Part shown: in pieces, positions 22,352 to 33,800 of the stretch
How the letters are laid out: every line of letters starts with the position of its first letter
Numbering within the stretch: position 1 is the stretch's first letter
Assembly (NCBI GenBank): GCA_003116995.1
Contig: BDSL01000007.1
Coordinates: 496,001-560,000, forward strand
DNA length: 64,000 nucleotides
Source: Yamagishiella unicocca
Lineage: Eukaryota; Chlorophyta; Chlorophyceae; Chlamydomonadales; Volvocaceae
Direction of reading: 5' to 3'
Made by a program: the position numbers and the translations under genes
The notes under the pieces: model-generated
Database searches by the model: none
The model's input: the letters and a program-made list of their open reading frames with translations, nothing else
Told to the model about the DNA's origin: nothing

Positions 22352-23501
22352 CTGGGCCTCAGGTTGGGAGGTGAGTGTTGGCGGCCTTGCTGCAGACACT
22401 CGACCTGGCAGATGGCTCGCAGAGCGATGAATCATCGGACACGGTTCGGGTCCAAAACACATGAGTGAGGGCTTGTGCTAGTGAAAGAGTTGTGGCGACG
22501 GAGTGAATTACATGCTAGTCTGCGGGTTGTGCTAGGCTGCAGTTGGGGAGGCTGATCAGGTGCAAGGCGGGCTAGCTAGTGAGCTGACGGTTAGTGGCGC
22601 TGGCGGCGCCTTTGTGCCTGGGTCAAGGGCTTCCCGCAGCGTGCTGCTGCCCGGTCCAGCGGACGTCAGTCGGACGCAGCCAATACACTGCAGCCAGCAC
22701 AACACAGCCAATAGTGACGCCGTGCCTGCTGGCACGTGCATAATAGTACATCTATGCGCTTCGCAAGAAATGCGTACTTCTGTTTTTATTTGGGCATGAT
22801 GAGATCATCGTACTCCATTGTGCTTTCCCTTCGATGGACTGTATTGTTGGAGCCCGTGCGCTCGATTAAAGCTGCGCTTTCGTCAACACGGAAAGCCGAC
22901 AGCAGCACAAGAGTCGCGTGTGTAGCAGGAGTGGATGTACAGGAGTGAGTTGGTAGCACGTCTTACTACCTTTTATACTTGCACGAGTCACAGTGTGCGT
23001 CAGTACTTGTGTCGAGGCTGTGGTGGCTTGCAGATGTCAAATTTCGGTCATAATCCAATTGACGGCCAAGGCCCGTGGACGGTGGACCACGGCGCTCTAG
23101 GTAGACTGCTAGGGGTAGCGGCCCATGGTTCGCAAACACATTTGCAGCAACCCAAGCCCACCATTGTAAGTTACGGTAAAGATTGATGGCACATGTATTT
23201 ACCTCAGCAGTTCGGCCCAGCGAAGCGGCAAGCGCCCCAAGCCGCGAGATGAAGGGGCTGACACATGCATTTCGGTTATATTATTACTCCAACATCTTCC
23301 AGTAGTTGCTCATAAATGCATTAGCAAGCTAAGTTTGTGACTGGAACAAGTCGCGCTGCAAACTTGGAAATTGGCGCGAACCCCAACTTTCGCCTTTAGG
23401 GCAAGAAAGTATCTCAGCGTCCGCGCCCCAGTTCTGTCGAGAGAGGAAATTGTTGAACGGAAAGATGTGAATCGCTTTCTGGAGAGGACGGTTGTGGGAA
23501 T
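22352..23501. other. Intergenic region POLK-INTS11
   Basis: 1.15 kb holding the POLK 3' UTR and the INTS11 promoter/5' UTR. No further gene or RNA gene was recognised. Confidence 0.5.
23165..23169 (+). terminator. TGTAA polyadenylation signal for POLK
   Basis: First TGTAA found after the POLK stop codon, about 815 nt downstream. This is within the 3' UTR range normal for volvocine algae. Confidence 0.4.
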
Positions 23502-26500
23502 ATGTCGATCGAGGTGCTTCCGCTCGGTGAGCGGCACGCCTTAACCGGCCCAGGCTTCTCGCTGCTGCTACAAACCCGTCCTGCATGTGCGACTTACACT
23601 TCGATGGCTCAAACCCATATCGCCATGCAGGCGCCGGCCAGGATGTCGGCCGGTCGTGCTGCATCGTGCGGATGGCGGGCCGCACCGTCATGTTTGACTG
23701 CGGAGCTCACTTTGGCTTCAGGTCTGAAAGGACCACAGCACTCCGTGACTTCTATGTGCCGGCGGTACTGCCCGTCAACCGGCATTTAGGGGACGCCCGT
23801 CAACGGGCCTCCCCCACGGTATCCGCCACTTCCGCCACCTCCACTTCCACCTCCACCTCCGCATCCCAAGCCTTCCAGTTCCATAGTTTATGATGTTCTT
23901 CCCACCCATCCAACATGGTGCCCAAGGGCCTCCCTAAACTCTCATGGCCCACGGGAGCCTCATGACCCACGGGACTGGCGACGCGCCTGTATCCCCAGTA
24001 GCCACGGCTACCCGCACCTCCGGCAGCAACCACCGCCGCATGCGCCACCACGCTTACAGCCTCGCCATTACCAAAGAGGCATGTGAGGCATCTGCGCCCC
24101 GACTCCCGCTTGTCGCCCGACAACCGTCGATTGGCGCACCTCCTCCCCGCCCCCCTCCTCCACCCCAGGGACGCCCGTCGCTTCCCCGAGTTCGGGCTGC
24201 TGTCCCGCGGCGGTCGCTTCAGTGAGGTCATCGACGCGCTGGTCATCACGCACTTCCACACTGACCACATCGGCGCGCTGCCGTACTTCACGGAGGTATG
24301 TACGGCACTCGTACGGTGCACGTGCGGCTGTGTCGTGGACGTCCCGCGTGTGCATCGCCCGCGCCGCGCCGTGCCCGGACGCGTATCCTCGTCCTCACGG
24401 CATGACTCGTCCTCACCGACATGACTCGTCCTTACCAGCATGACTGCGGCATTACGGCCCCAATTGTGTTTCAGGGTTTTGCACCTTGCGCTGCCAACCC
24501 AACCCCAGGTTTTCCTTTCGTTCACGGGTTTTCCTTGCAACCCAACCCCAGGTGTGCGGATACAGGGGGCCCATCCTGATGACCTACCCCACCTTCGCCA
24601 TCGCCCCGATCGTGCTGGAGGACTACGTCAAGGTGGGGCGGGGGAGGTGGGCCCTATGGGGCGAGGGTTGTACGACACGGAGTCGTGCGGTAGGGCGCGT
24701 GGTCTGGAGCCGCGGCAAGGGGACGGCGGTGGCGGCCCGGATGGGGGAAAGCGAGCACCATGTACCGGGCGCCAAGGCCCTCAGCATCGGGCTCCGCCCC
24801 CCCTCATATCGTGTCGTGATCGTGCCGCTGGCGCAGGTGAACGCCGACCGACCCGGCGACCGGCTGCCGTACAACGAGCAGCACGTGCGGGACTGCTTGC
24901 GCCGTGTGACGGCGGTGGACCTGCACCAGGTGCGGGGCGGGGGTGAAAACCGTTGACGGGACGGGGGGGGGGCCAGGGGGCGGGGGTTACAGAAAAGAAC
25001 ACGGGGCGGGGGGTTCGAGGGAAACCCGGGGAAACCCGTGGAAACACGGGGCGGGGGGGAGGGCGGGCCCCACGGGGCGTGCTGACCAAAAGGAGGAATC
25101 ATGACGTCGGACTAGCGCCGAATGCATCATGGGGGACACCACCACCAGCAGCGCGCCTCCGCCCTCTGGCCGCCGCCCATCTTGCCCTCGACCCCCCCCC
25201 CGGCACGCCCCCTCCCCCCTGCCCCCCGGGCCGCGGGCCGCGGGTCTCGCCCCCTCCTGCAGGTGGTCTCTGTGGCCCCCGGGCTGTCCTTCACCTTCCA
25301 CTACGCCGGTCACGTGCTGGGGGCCGCCATGGTGCACATGACCGCGGGACACCTGACCGCGGTGTATACGGGTGAGAGGTGGACCTCTGCGCGCCGGTAC
25401 CTCCGCAGCCTCGTGGCCCCCTGTCCTCCCCGTGGGGCTCCTGTCCTCTCAGCCTCTGTTCTCTCAGCCTCTGGTGGAAGCTGCCGCAGCGCTCCGAAAC
25501 CAGGCACCACCTCCTCACGCGCAAAAACAACAAAAATGAACCGCGGCTGCGGTCGCAGCTGTCACACAACCCCCCTGGACCACGCCCCTTTCCCCACCCT
25601 CCAACAACACACGTCAACGCAACCTCTGCGACACACAACCTCTACACCCCCCCCCCACCCGCAGGCCTCCATTACCTCAGCTGCCGACCTACAGGTTTCC
25701 TCTCAGACCACCTACTCGTCCGGAAAGGAAACTTTTCCTTTAAGAAAGTGCTTCAGCATGCGCCCGCAACTAGGTGTCCGAAGACAATGCGCCCTCCTCC
25801 CCCCTTCCAGTTTCCTCCCTCCGTTTCCCATGTCGAGTAACCGTCTATTTTCCGTAACCCTCCCCCAGGCGACTTCAACTCCTCCCCGGACCGCCATCTG
25901 GGTCCCGCCGAGCTGCTGCTCCCCCCCGCCGGCCCTTCCGGCGCCCCCCTGCGCCAGCCCGACGTGCTCATCACTGAGGCAACATACGCCGCCACGCTAA
26001 GGGACTCCAAGCGGGCTCGCGAGCGGGACCTGCTGGCAGCCGTGGTGGAGACGGTGGCGGCGGGAGGCAAGGTAGGAAAGTGGGGGGGTGATGAGTGGGG
26101 AGTGGGGGCGGAGGCGCAGGCGGCATGGCACGGCGGACGGCGTGGGCCTCGGAAAGCCCTGCTGGTTTCGGAGCCTGTACCATGTGGTCGGATTCTCCGA
26201 ATCGGACTCTCTCTCTCTCTCTCCCCCCTCCTAAACTGTGCTGTGGCCGGCTGCCACGCGTGCCCATGTACGACACGACACGACGCGCAACGCAGGTGCT
26301 GATCCCCACCTTCGCGATGGGTCGGGCCCAGGAGCTCTTGATGCTCATAACGGACTGCTGGGAGCGCAACGGTCTTCAGGTGGGCCCTACGGGGTTGGGA
26401 GTGGTCGGGGAACCGGGAATCTGACCGGGGGCTGGGGGCAACGGCGGCATTGTCGTCGTTGTCAGCGGCGGTTGGCCCTGCTGGTGGACACGTGCCTGTT

Positions 26501-29500
26501 GTGGGGCAGGTCAAAGGGAACATCACACCTGCAGCGAGACGAACCCTCCCGGGTCTCCCTCGAAACCCTCCCTCAGTGTGCCTCTATGTCCCAACCTTCC
26601 GCTCTCGCCTCCCCCCCTCCCTCACTTCCATCGCCTCCCTCCCCTCCCTCCCTTCCATCGCCTCCCTCCCTTCCGCAATCCTTTCCCTCCCCTCCCCCCC
26701 CTCCCGCCCTTCCATCGCCTCCCTCCCCTCCCTCCCGCCCAGGCGCCCATCTACTTCAGCAGCGTCATGGCATCACGCGCACTGGTGTACTACCAGCTGC
26801 TGCTCAACTGGACAAACGCGAATGTACGACGGATCGTTTTCGGCAGCGCGGCGCCACAGCGGACTCCGGCCGTCGCCCCCCGCTGCCGCACCCATCGCCC
26901 CTACCACACGGCCGACGGCGACGGCGGCGAGACGGGGCTTGACGGCTCAGGGGCGGTCGGGGAGAGCGCTGGGGCTGCGGGCGGTGATGGTAGTGCGGGT
27001 GAGATGTCGTTGTCAGACGAGGAGGCGGAAGAGGAGGAAGAGGAGGAGGAAGAGGAGGACGAGGAGGAAGAGGAGGACGAGGAAGAGGAGGAGGATGCCC
27101 TCGGGGCGCCAGGGCCGGGTGTCGCGTTGTCCAGTAAGAGGGTTGGTTTCGATGAGGCGAAAGGACGAAGTGGCGGTGGCGGCGCGCAACAGCGACAGCG
27201 GCGGCGGCGACCGGCACTGCCACCGGATGTACGACGATCTGGCGACCGCTGCGGCGACGCTGGCGGCAACGCTGAACCTGGCGGCGGCGGCGGCGGCGGT
27301 GGCGGCGGCTTGGGGGTCTTCTCGGAGGCTGATGTGTACGGCATGTTCCGTACGCGACAGTGGGACCGTTCGCTGCTACACGTGAGGCAGGGTGTTTGTT
27401 GCCGTACCCGAGGGTGGGGGGGGGGGCGCGGAGCCCGCGGGAAGGGCGCGAGCGGGTTTTGCTCGGTGACGCCACCCAGGTAGATCCCCGGCCGCTCCGA
27501 CGCCGCCCCTTCCTCCCCGCCCCTCCCTCCCCCACCTGCCCTCAGGCCCCCGGCCCCGCACTGCTGTTCGCCTCCCCTGGCAACATCACGAGCGGGGTGT
27601 CTCTGGAGGCCTTCCGGGCCTGGGCGGGCAGCTCGAAGAACCTGCTGGTGCTGGCGGGGTACCAAGTGCGAGGTGAGGGGTGGGGGGCAGGGGCGCCGGA
27701 GGGGAGGGCGGGGGCCAGGGGGCAGAGTCCTGAACGTGAGATGAGTACCGGTATATCACCACCTCCACCTGCCCCACCACCACCACCACCACCACCACCA
27801 CCTCCACCTGCCCCATCACCACCACCACCTCCACCTGCCCCCCCCACCACCACCTCCACCTGGCCCCCCCCCCACCACCTCCACCTGCCCCATCACCACC
27901 ACGACCTCCACCTGCCCCGCCTCACTCCCTGAAGGCACTCTGGGCGCTCGCCTGGAGTCCATCCAGAGCCAGGGACCGCAGCAGCAGCAGCAGCAGCAGC
28001 AGGGCCGGAAGGGCGATGCAGCAGCGGCCGCAAGCGTCGAAGTGCCAGCCGGCGGCCCCGGCGGCGGCGGCCCCGGCGGCGGCACCAGCCGCGTCGAGGT
28101 GCGCTGCCGGGTCAAGATGCTCGCCTTCAGCGCCCACGCCGACCTGCGCGGGCTGCTGGGGCTGGTGCGGCGCTGCTCACCTCGCGCTGTGGTGCTGGTG
28201 CACGGTCAGAGGGAGCCCATGGAGTTCCTGCGGTGGGTGGTTGGCCACCTGGTGGGGTTGTTGGCCACGTGGCGGGGTGGTTGGCCACCTGGTGGGTTGG
28301 TTGGCCACGTGGCGGGGTTGCAATTGTGGGCGCGTGGTGTGTGCAAATGGCACCACGTTGTGGCCCACGGCAGCCGAAGCTCTCCTCCCCTTGTTGCCAT
28401 CCAGACGGACGCTTGTGTCTGTCGTACGTCGTCGTATTCGTGTGTTTCGCAATGTCGGTTAAGCGTGCTTTGGCCCCCCTCCGTGCCCTGCAGCGGCCGC
28501 ATCGAGTCCAGCATGGGCATCGAGTGCCACGCGCCGCCCACCGGCACCACCGTCACTATCTCGTCGCGCCGAGCCGTACCACTGGGCGTACGGCCGCAGC
28601 TGGTGGCGGGCGCCAGCTGCGCGGCGGGCATGATGGCCGCGCAGGCGGCGGCGCGGTCGGCCGCCGCGGCCGCCCTCTCCGGGCTTCCCTTCCCTCCGCC
28701 CCCAGGGCGGGGTCCTGGGGGCGGAGGCAGCGTGGGTGACGACGCGGAGGGCGGAGTGGACACAGGAGCGTCTCTGCAGGCGCAGTCGGCGCTGCTGGGG
28801 CGGCTGAGGCCTATGCCGCTGACGGTGTTGCCGCTGAGTGGCGTGATTGTCGCCCGAGTCGTCCAGCAACAACAGCCGTCGGGGCAGCAGCAGGAGCCGG
28901 CTGGGGGACAGGGCCAGCAGCAGCAGCAGCAGAAGCCGTCGGAAGTCGGTGGCGCGGCGACGCAGCTGACGTTGACGGACTCGACGACGGCCGCCAAGGT
29001 GCTCCTGCAGGCCCACCAGGCTTCGCAGCCAGGTTCTCTAGTTACGCCGTACAAGATCTCGTACGGGTGTACGATACCCGTACGCGTGTCCCTGGGGACA
29101 CCTGACCCAGGGGTACAAAACTCGGATGGGCGAGTCACGTACGGCTTGCAGCATGGCGATGCGAGCAAGGTCGCGGGTGGTAGCCGCGAGGGCCAAGCCA
29201 GTATGGACCCAGTGGGCAGCGACCCACGGATCGGTTGTGGGGATGGTTGTGGGGATGTCGCGCCGACGGTAGTGGCACCTGGTGTTTTGTTACGCAGTGC
29301 CCACAGCGCCATCTGCTCGGTTGTCGGAGGCTATGCTGCGAGCAGGAAGCTGCAGCTGAATCAGGAGACCAAAACGATTGCCTTCGGGTCGTTTCGTGCG
29401 CGACTGGTGGTTTCGGAGGAGGGCGGCGCAGGGGGGCAGCATGCGGCAGAGGAAGGGTCTTCCAAAGGGCGTGAGGGCGGGGAGGGCATGGCAGCGGCGG

Positions 29501-29589
29501 GCTTCGAGTGCGAATGGGCTGCGTCTGATGACGCGGCCGCGTGCCGCTGCCTGCAGGCGCTTCGAGGCGCCGTTTGTCCTGGTGAGTAA
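23502..29589 (+). CDS. INTS11: Integrator complex subunit 11 / CPSF73-II RNA endonuclease
   Basis: Twelve exons: 23502-23526, 23631-23721, 24169-24295, 24552-24632, 24837-24929, 25263-25371, 25869-26071, 26296-26379, 26743-27381, 27546-27672, 27935-28232, 28494-29589; 990 aa. It starts [18 protein letters not shown]. The metallo-beta-lactamase motif is [14 protein letters not shown] (His67, His69, Asp71, His72), followed by [12 protein letters not shown] (His156), VYTGDFN (Asp177) and [16 protein letters not shown]; beta-CASP motifs are [19 protein letters not shown] and [22 protein letters not shown] and ATLRDSKR place it with INTS11 rather than CPSF73. The family is a zinc-dependent endonuclease cleaving nascent snRNA and promoter-proximal transcripts in the nucleus. 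At 990 aa it is much longer than the usual 600 or so, because of a 130-residue acidic insert in the beta-CASP region (exon 9) and a long Gln/Gly-rich C-terminal exon. A donor-like GTGAGTAA overlaps the stop, so an extra 3' exon is possible. Confidence 0.93.
24523..24544 (+). repeat. Dispersed intronic element, copy in INTS11 intron 3
   Basis: CACGGGTTTTCCTTGCAACC lies a few bases upstream of the acceptor of exon 4, nearly identical to the POLK intron 8 copy. Confidence 0.75.
27019..27097 (+). repeat. GAG/GAC-rich acidic coding tract in INTS11
   Basis: Encodes about 26 almost uninterrupted Glu/Asp residues (about residues 364-390) inside the beta-CASP domain insert. Confidence 0.9.
28233..28320 (+). 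repeat. 21-22-bp tandem repeat starting at a splice donor (INTS11 intron 11)
   Basis: Four copies of a GTTGGCCACCTGGTGGG / GTTGGCCACGTGGCGGG unit begin at the donor GTGGGTGG. Confidence 0.88.
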
Positions 29590-30840
29590 CAAGCTGTAAA
29601 TGACACTGTTCAAACCTTCCCAGCGAATCGCCGCATAGCTTAACTCGCAATGGTAAAAGCTGCCATGGATCGAGGCGATCAAGCGGTGCGGTTACCCCGA
29701 CCCGGCATTTACGCCGCTTCATATTTATGGTCATCATCCGGCCCAACCCTCGGACATTACCCAAACGAATGCACAAGCAATAAGCTTAGATCACGACCAC
29801 AACAACCTTAGCGTGCAGAACCGATAAAAGCCGCTCCCTCCCCGGGTCATTATTAAAGTCCTGTTCATCGTGTATGTCAACAAGGGGCCCTGGATTGGCC
29901 CCCCCAAAACAACACGCGCGCATTCGCTTACTCACACCGTTGTGGAAGGGGGAACCCCCCTGCGCAGCACAACTGACACACGAACCTACACCTGCAACCA
30001 CCCGCCGCCGAGGCCGTCCCACCGCTCTTCGCGCCCAGCAACTGACGGAGTCCGTCGTTGGCGAAAGCGACGGTTGTCCAGTTACCGGGTATGAAGCCCC
30101 AGCACGCCCCAACATTGTGGCGGGAATGACCCCTTACCTCACTCGCGTCTCTTCTTCTACCTGCCTAACCTGGATGCCCCCCCACCACAACCAGCCTACA
30201 GCACGAAACGAAAGGCACAGCCTGCCCCGCCTGTCACGCAACGCTTGAGCCGATGCGTACCAACCGATCTAGTCAACAGTCATCACCGCAGCCCTGTCCG
30301 CCAACGACAGTGATATAAACGAGCGAGCAGACACCTAGGCGCGGGTTGAAACCACACCTTTGAAGCCAGTACAGGATTACGTCCAAAACCCTTACGCGGG
30401 CGGCAGTGCCGCCCAGTTGGCGTGTGCATTGGGGTTATGGGCGTGGGATGAGTACAGGTGCATTGACGAATTTCGCACAAGCTTTGTTGTTGGTTTTCCG
30501 TCAGGTCAGCGCCTAAGGGTGCATGCGTTTAGAGCTGGTCGCGCTAGGTGCACCTGCGCTCCCACGCATGTGGCGGAGGAGGGCCTGGGTGCCGAGCCCC
30601 CTTTCCTTTTTCGGCCCGTGCGGACCAACAGCGCAACACACGTATTGAGACCTGGGTGGTGCTGACGACGCGCGATGTAAGAGACACGTGGGCATGGGAG
30701 GCTGACCTCTTCGCAGGCCGTAGCGCCAACCAAGTCTCACTCTAAGCATAATTCTGCGCGGGTGTAGTTTGTTTTTGCTTGTCGGATTCTCCGCGTGTGC
30801 TGTGGCAGTGCGCGGCATGCTTGTTTCTCACTCGCCGGCG
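29590..30840. other. Intergenic region between convergent genes
   Basis: 1.25 kb between the INTS11 stop and the stop of the large minus-strand gene. TGTAA occurs at 29595-29599 and at 30676-30680 on the plus strand; either might end INTS11 transcripts. No gene was recognised. Confidence 0.45.
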
Positions 30841-33800
30841 TCACATGTCGTCAAAGTTCAGACGCTTGCTGACCCCACGGTATGTGCGGCTCAGGAACTC
30901 CTCATCTGCCACCGTGGCCGCGTGCTGTGGTTGCTGTGGCGGGGGTGCCAGTTGCTGCTGGGCCGGTGCCGGCGCCGCTGCTGCCGCAGCCTGCTGTTTC
31001 GCCAGGGCGGCCCGCGTTGCAGGTACCGTGGCGCGTGGCCTGCCGATCTTCTTCTTTGCGCCCTGGGGCTGCTGGGCGGGTTGAGCGTCCTCGGCGGCTG
31101 GCGCAGGCGCGGCGGCCACCGCCGCCACCGCCATCGTAGCCGCCGCCGCGGCAGCGGCGGCGGCGGCCTGGTCCGCAGCGCGGGCGGCCGCCAGGTCGTG
31201 CAGCCGAGCGGCCAGGGCTGACTCGAGCGACACGCAGCCCCAGCGCACAGCAGCCGCCAGGTGGGCCTCGCGTGTGGTCAGCTGCAGCTCCAACGGGGCG
31301 TTCCGTTCAGGGCTACCGCCACCGCCAGCGGCGGGCACGAAACGCACCGGCGCCACCGTCGAGGCGGCTGCCAGCTTCGACGCCACCGCCGCAGCCCCGC
31401 CTTGGCTGGATGCAACGCAGGCTTCGGCTTTGGGGGGCAGCTTGTTGGAGACGGTGGGCAGCCTCTTAGAGCCGTCCTGCCGTCCGGCGCCCTCCTCGCC
31501 CCCTGGCGGCCGCACAGCAGCGTCATGGGCGCTTTCCTCCTCGCCCTCCTCGTTGCAGCCACTGATGCGGCGCCGCTTGGGCAGCGGCGACGCAAGCTGC
31601 CCAAGGACGGCCTCAGGAGCTTCCTCACACGCCTTGCCGCCCGCGTCGGCCTTGTCCGCTCCGGCCTTCTTACCGCTCTGACCCGAATCGTCGTGGTCCG
31701 TCGACGCGCGGACTCGCCGCGTGGCGGGGCCCTTTCGTGCGCGAGTGCGTCCGGATACTGGTGCGGCCGGCGGCGGCGGCGGCGCCGCAGCGACGGCGGC
31801 TGCCGGCGCCACCGTGGCGACGCCACTTGAGCGAGAGCCCTTCCGAGCACGGCTCGACGCCACCGCACCTCGCCGCCGGCCCCCGCGCCTCGGTTGCGGC
31901 TCTGGCTCGGGCAACGTGAACTCCAACTCCAACGGCAGCTGGTCCTCCGGGGTCGTGTCCGCCGCATGCGGCAACGTGGCGCTAACCTGCCCGGCAAGCG
32001 CGGGCGCCTGGGCCTGACACTCTGGCTGCTGCGACGGCAGAGACGGCTGCGGTGGTTCAGCACTGATGCCCAGCCACGCCGCCACGCCGGCCTGGCATGC
32101 CCCAACACGGCGCGCCCCGCCCGCCGCGGCGCGCGGTGGCATGCCGTCCGGCCCGCGCGGCGGCAGCAGCTCCTGACGGCGCAGCAGGGCTGCGGCGCCG
32201 GGATCCAGCGAGCAGAGGTGGTTCCGGAGCTCCACGTCAGCTTCCAGGTCAATCAGCAGCAGTGGCGGGAGCGGCTTGCTCGCGGAGCCCAGTGCGCGGG
32301 CCGCAAAGCCCAAACTACGTAGGCACGACTCTCGTACGGCGGTTTCGGAGCAGTGCGCTCCATGGCACAGGACGCGAAGCCAGCCTGTCGGGTGTGGGGT
32401 GTCGATAATGAGTGTGGAATATGGCACTGTGCGGATCGTTGATGGTGGTGTGATTTCGTGCGTTGAGCCGTCGCATGCATTAGTGCACTTCATGTCGCCG
32501 TCGCATGCATTAGTGCACTTCATGTCGCCGTCGCATGCATTAGTGCACTTCATGTCGCCGTCGCATGCATTAATGCACTTCATGTCGCCGCGGCTACCCC
32601 CCAAAACACGTCCAGTCCGCCAGCCAGGGCAAGCTTTCCTCACCCGTCGAGTGCAAGTGCCGCACGGCCTCCCAGTCCGCCAGCCGCTCCATCGTCGACT
32701 CAAGCAGCTCGCACAGTGACCCGAGCGTCAGTGAGTTTCCGACCGCCTCTAACTCTGGCAAGCGTGCCGCAGATGCTGCGATGGACGTGGTAGCTACCGC
32801 CGCGACCTCCACTTCCCCATGCATGCTTTTGGCCCGCGGAACCGGAACCGGCGATGTGAGCCCAGAAGCCAGTCTGCTGACTCGCCGGCTGCGTGCGGGG
32901 TTCACTGCCGGAGGGGCTGCCGTGCGCAAACCGCTGGCTGAGGTGGTGTGCCTCGTAGGGGAAAGAACGAGTGAGGCCGCCGCCGTTGCCACCGCAGTCG
33001 GCGCTGAGCCGGCTGCGCTGCCGGCGGCCGCTGCGGGCAAGCAGCTGGCCCAAGGCGGCGTGCGTTGCCCCGCGGAGGCACCACTGCCGTGCGGTCCATG
33101 GGCGTGGTTCGTCGGAGTGCTGAAGCGGCCGGTGCGACCGACGTTGTACGGCACCGTCGACTGAGAGTTGGTCCTGCCGAGGTTGTAGGGCTGCTGCGAC
33201 GTAACGACGGCCTTGGGCGCAGCCACGGCTAAGGGGAGGGCTAGGGGGAGGGGCGCGTCCAGGGCCGCAGCAACCACTGGTTGCAGCTCGGAAACGGTGG
33301 CAGCGGAAGCCGGTGAGGCCATGCGGGTCAGGCGCGTCAGCAGGGGTTGCAGCTGCGGGCCCCACAGCGCTAGCACCTGGACCATCAGCCGCCGTCGCTA
33401 TGGGGGCAAGAGGGAGGCGGCACGGGAGCGGGCAGCCGGTAACGTCAGGGCATGGCTGTGCGGAGGTAAGAACAGTGCTTCAAGCCAGTAAGTATGGCGA
33501 CCCATAATCCGTGCTGCGTACCTGCATCTTGCTGTGGCCCCATCGGGTAACCTGCATCAGCACGTGCAGCAGCGATGCACGCGCTCCGGCGCAGCGTGCG
33601 GACGACCCATGGGTCAGCGCCGCCAGAGGCACCAGCAGCTGGAGCACGGCGTCGTGGTAGCCGCACGGGCGCTGACCGGACGACATCATGTTAAGCAGCT
33701 CTGGACACGGAAGATGGAAGGACGGAAAAGTTATGAGTTCGTGACTTTTGGAAGCCAGCAAAAAGCAAAGCGTGGGACCAGGAAATGTTGTGATCAGAGC

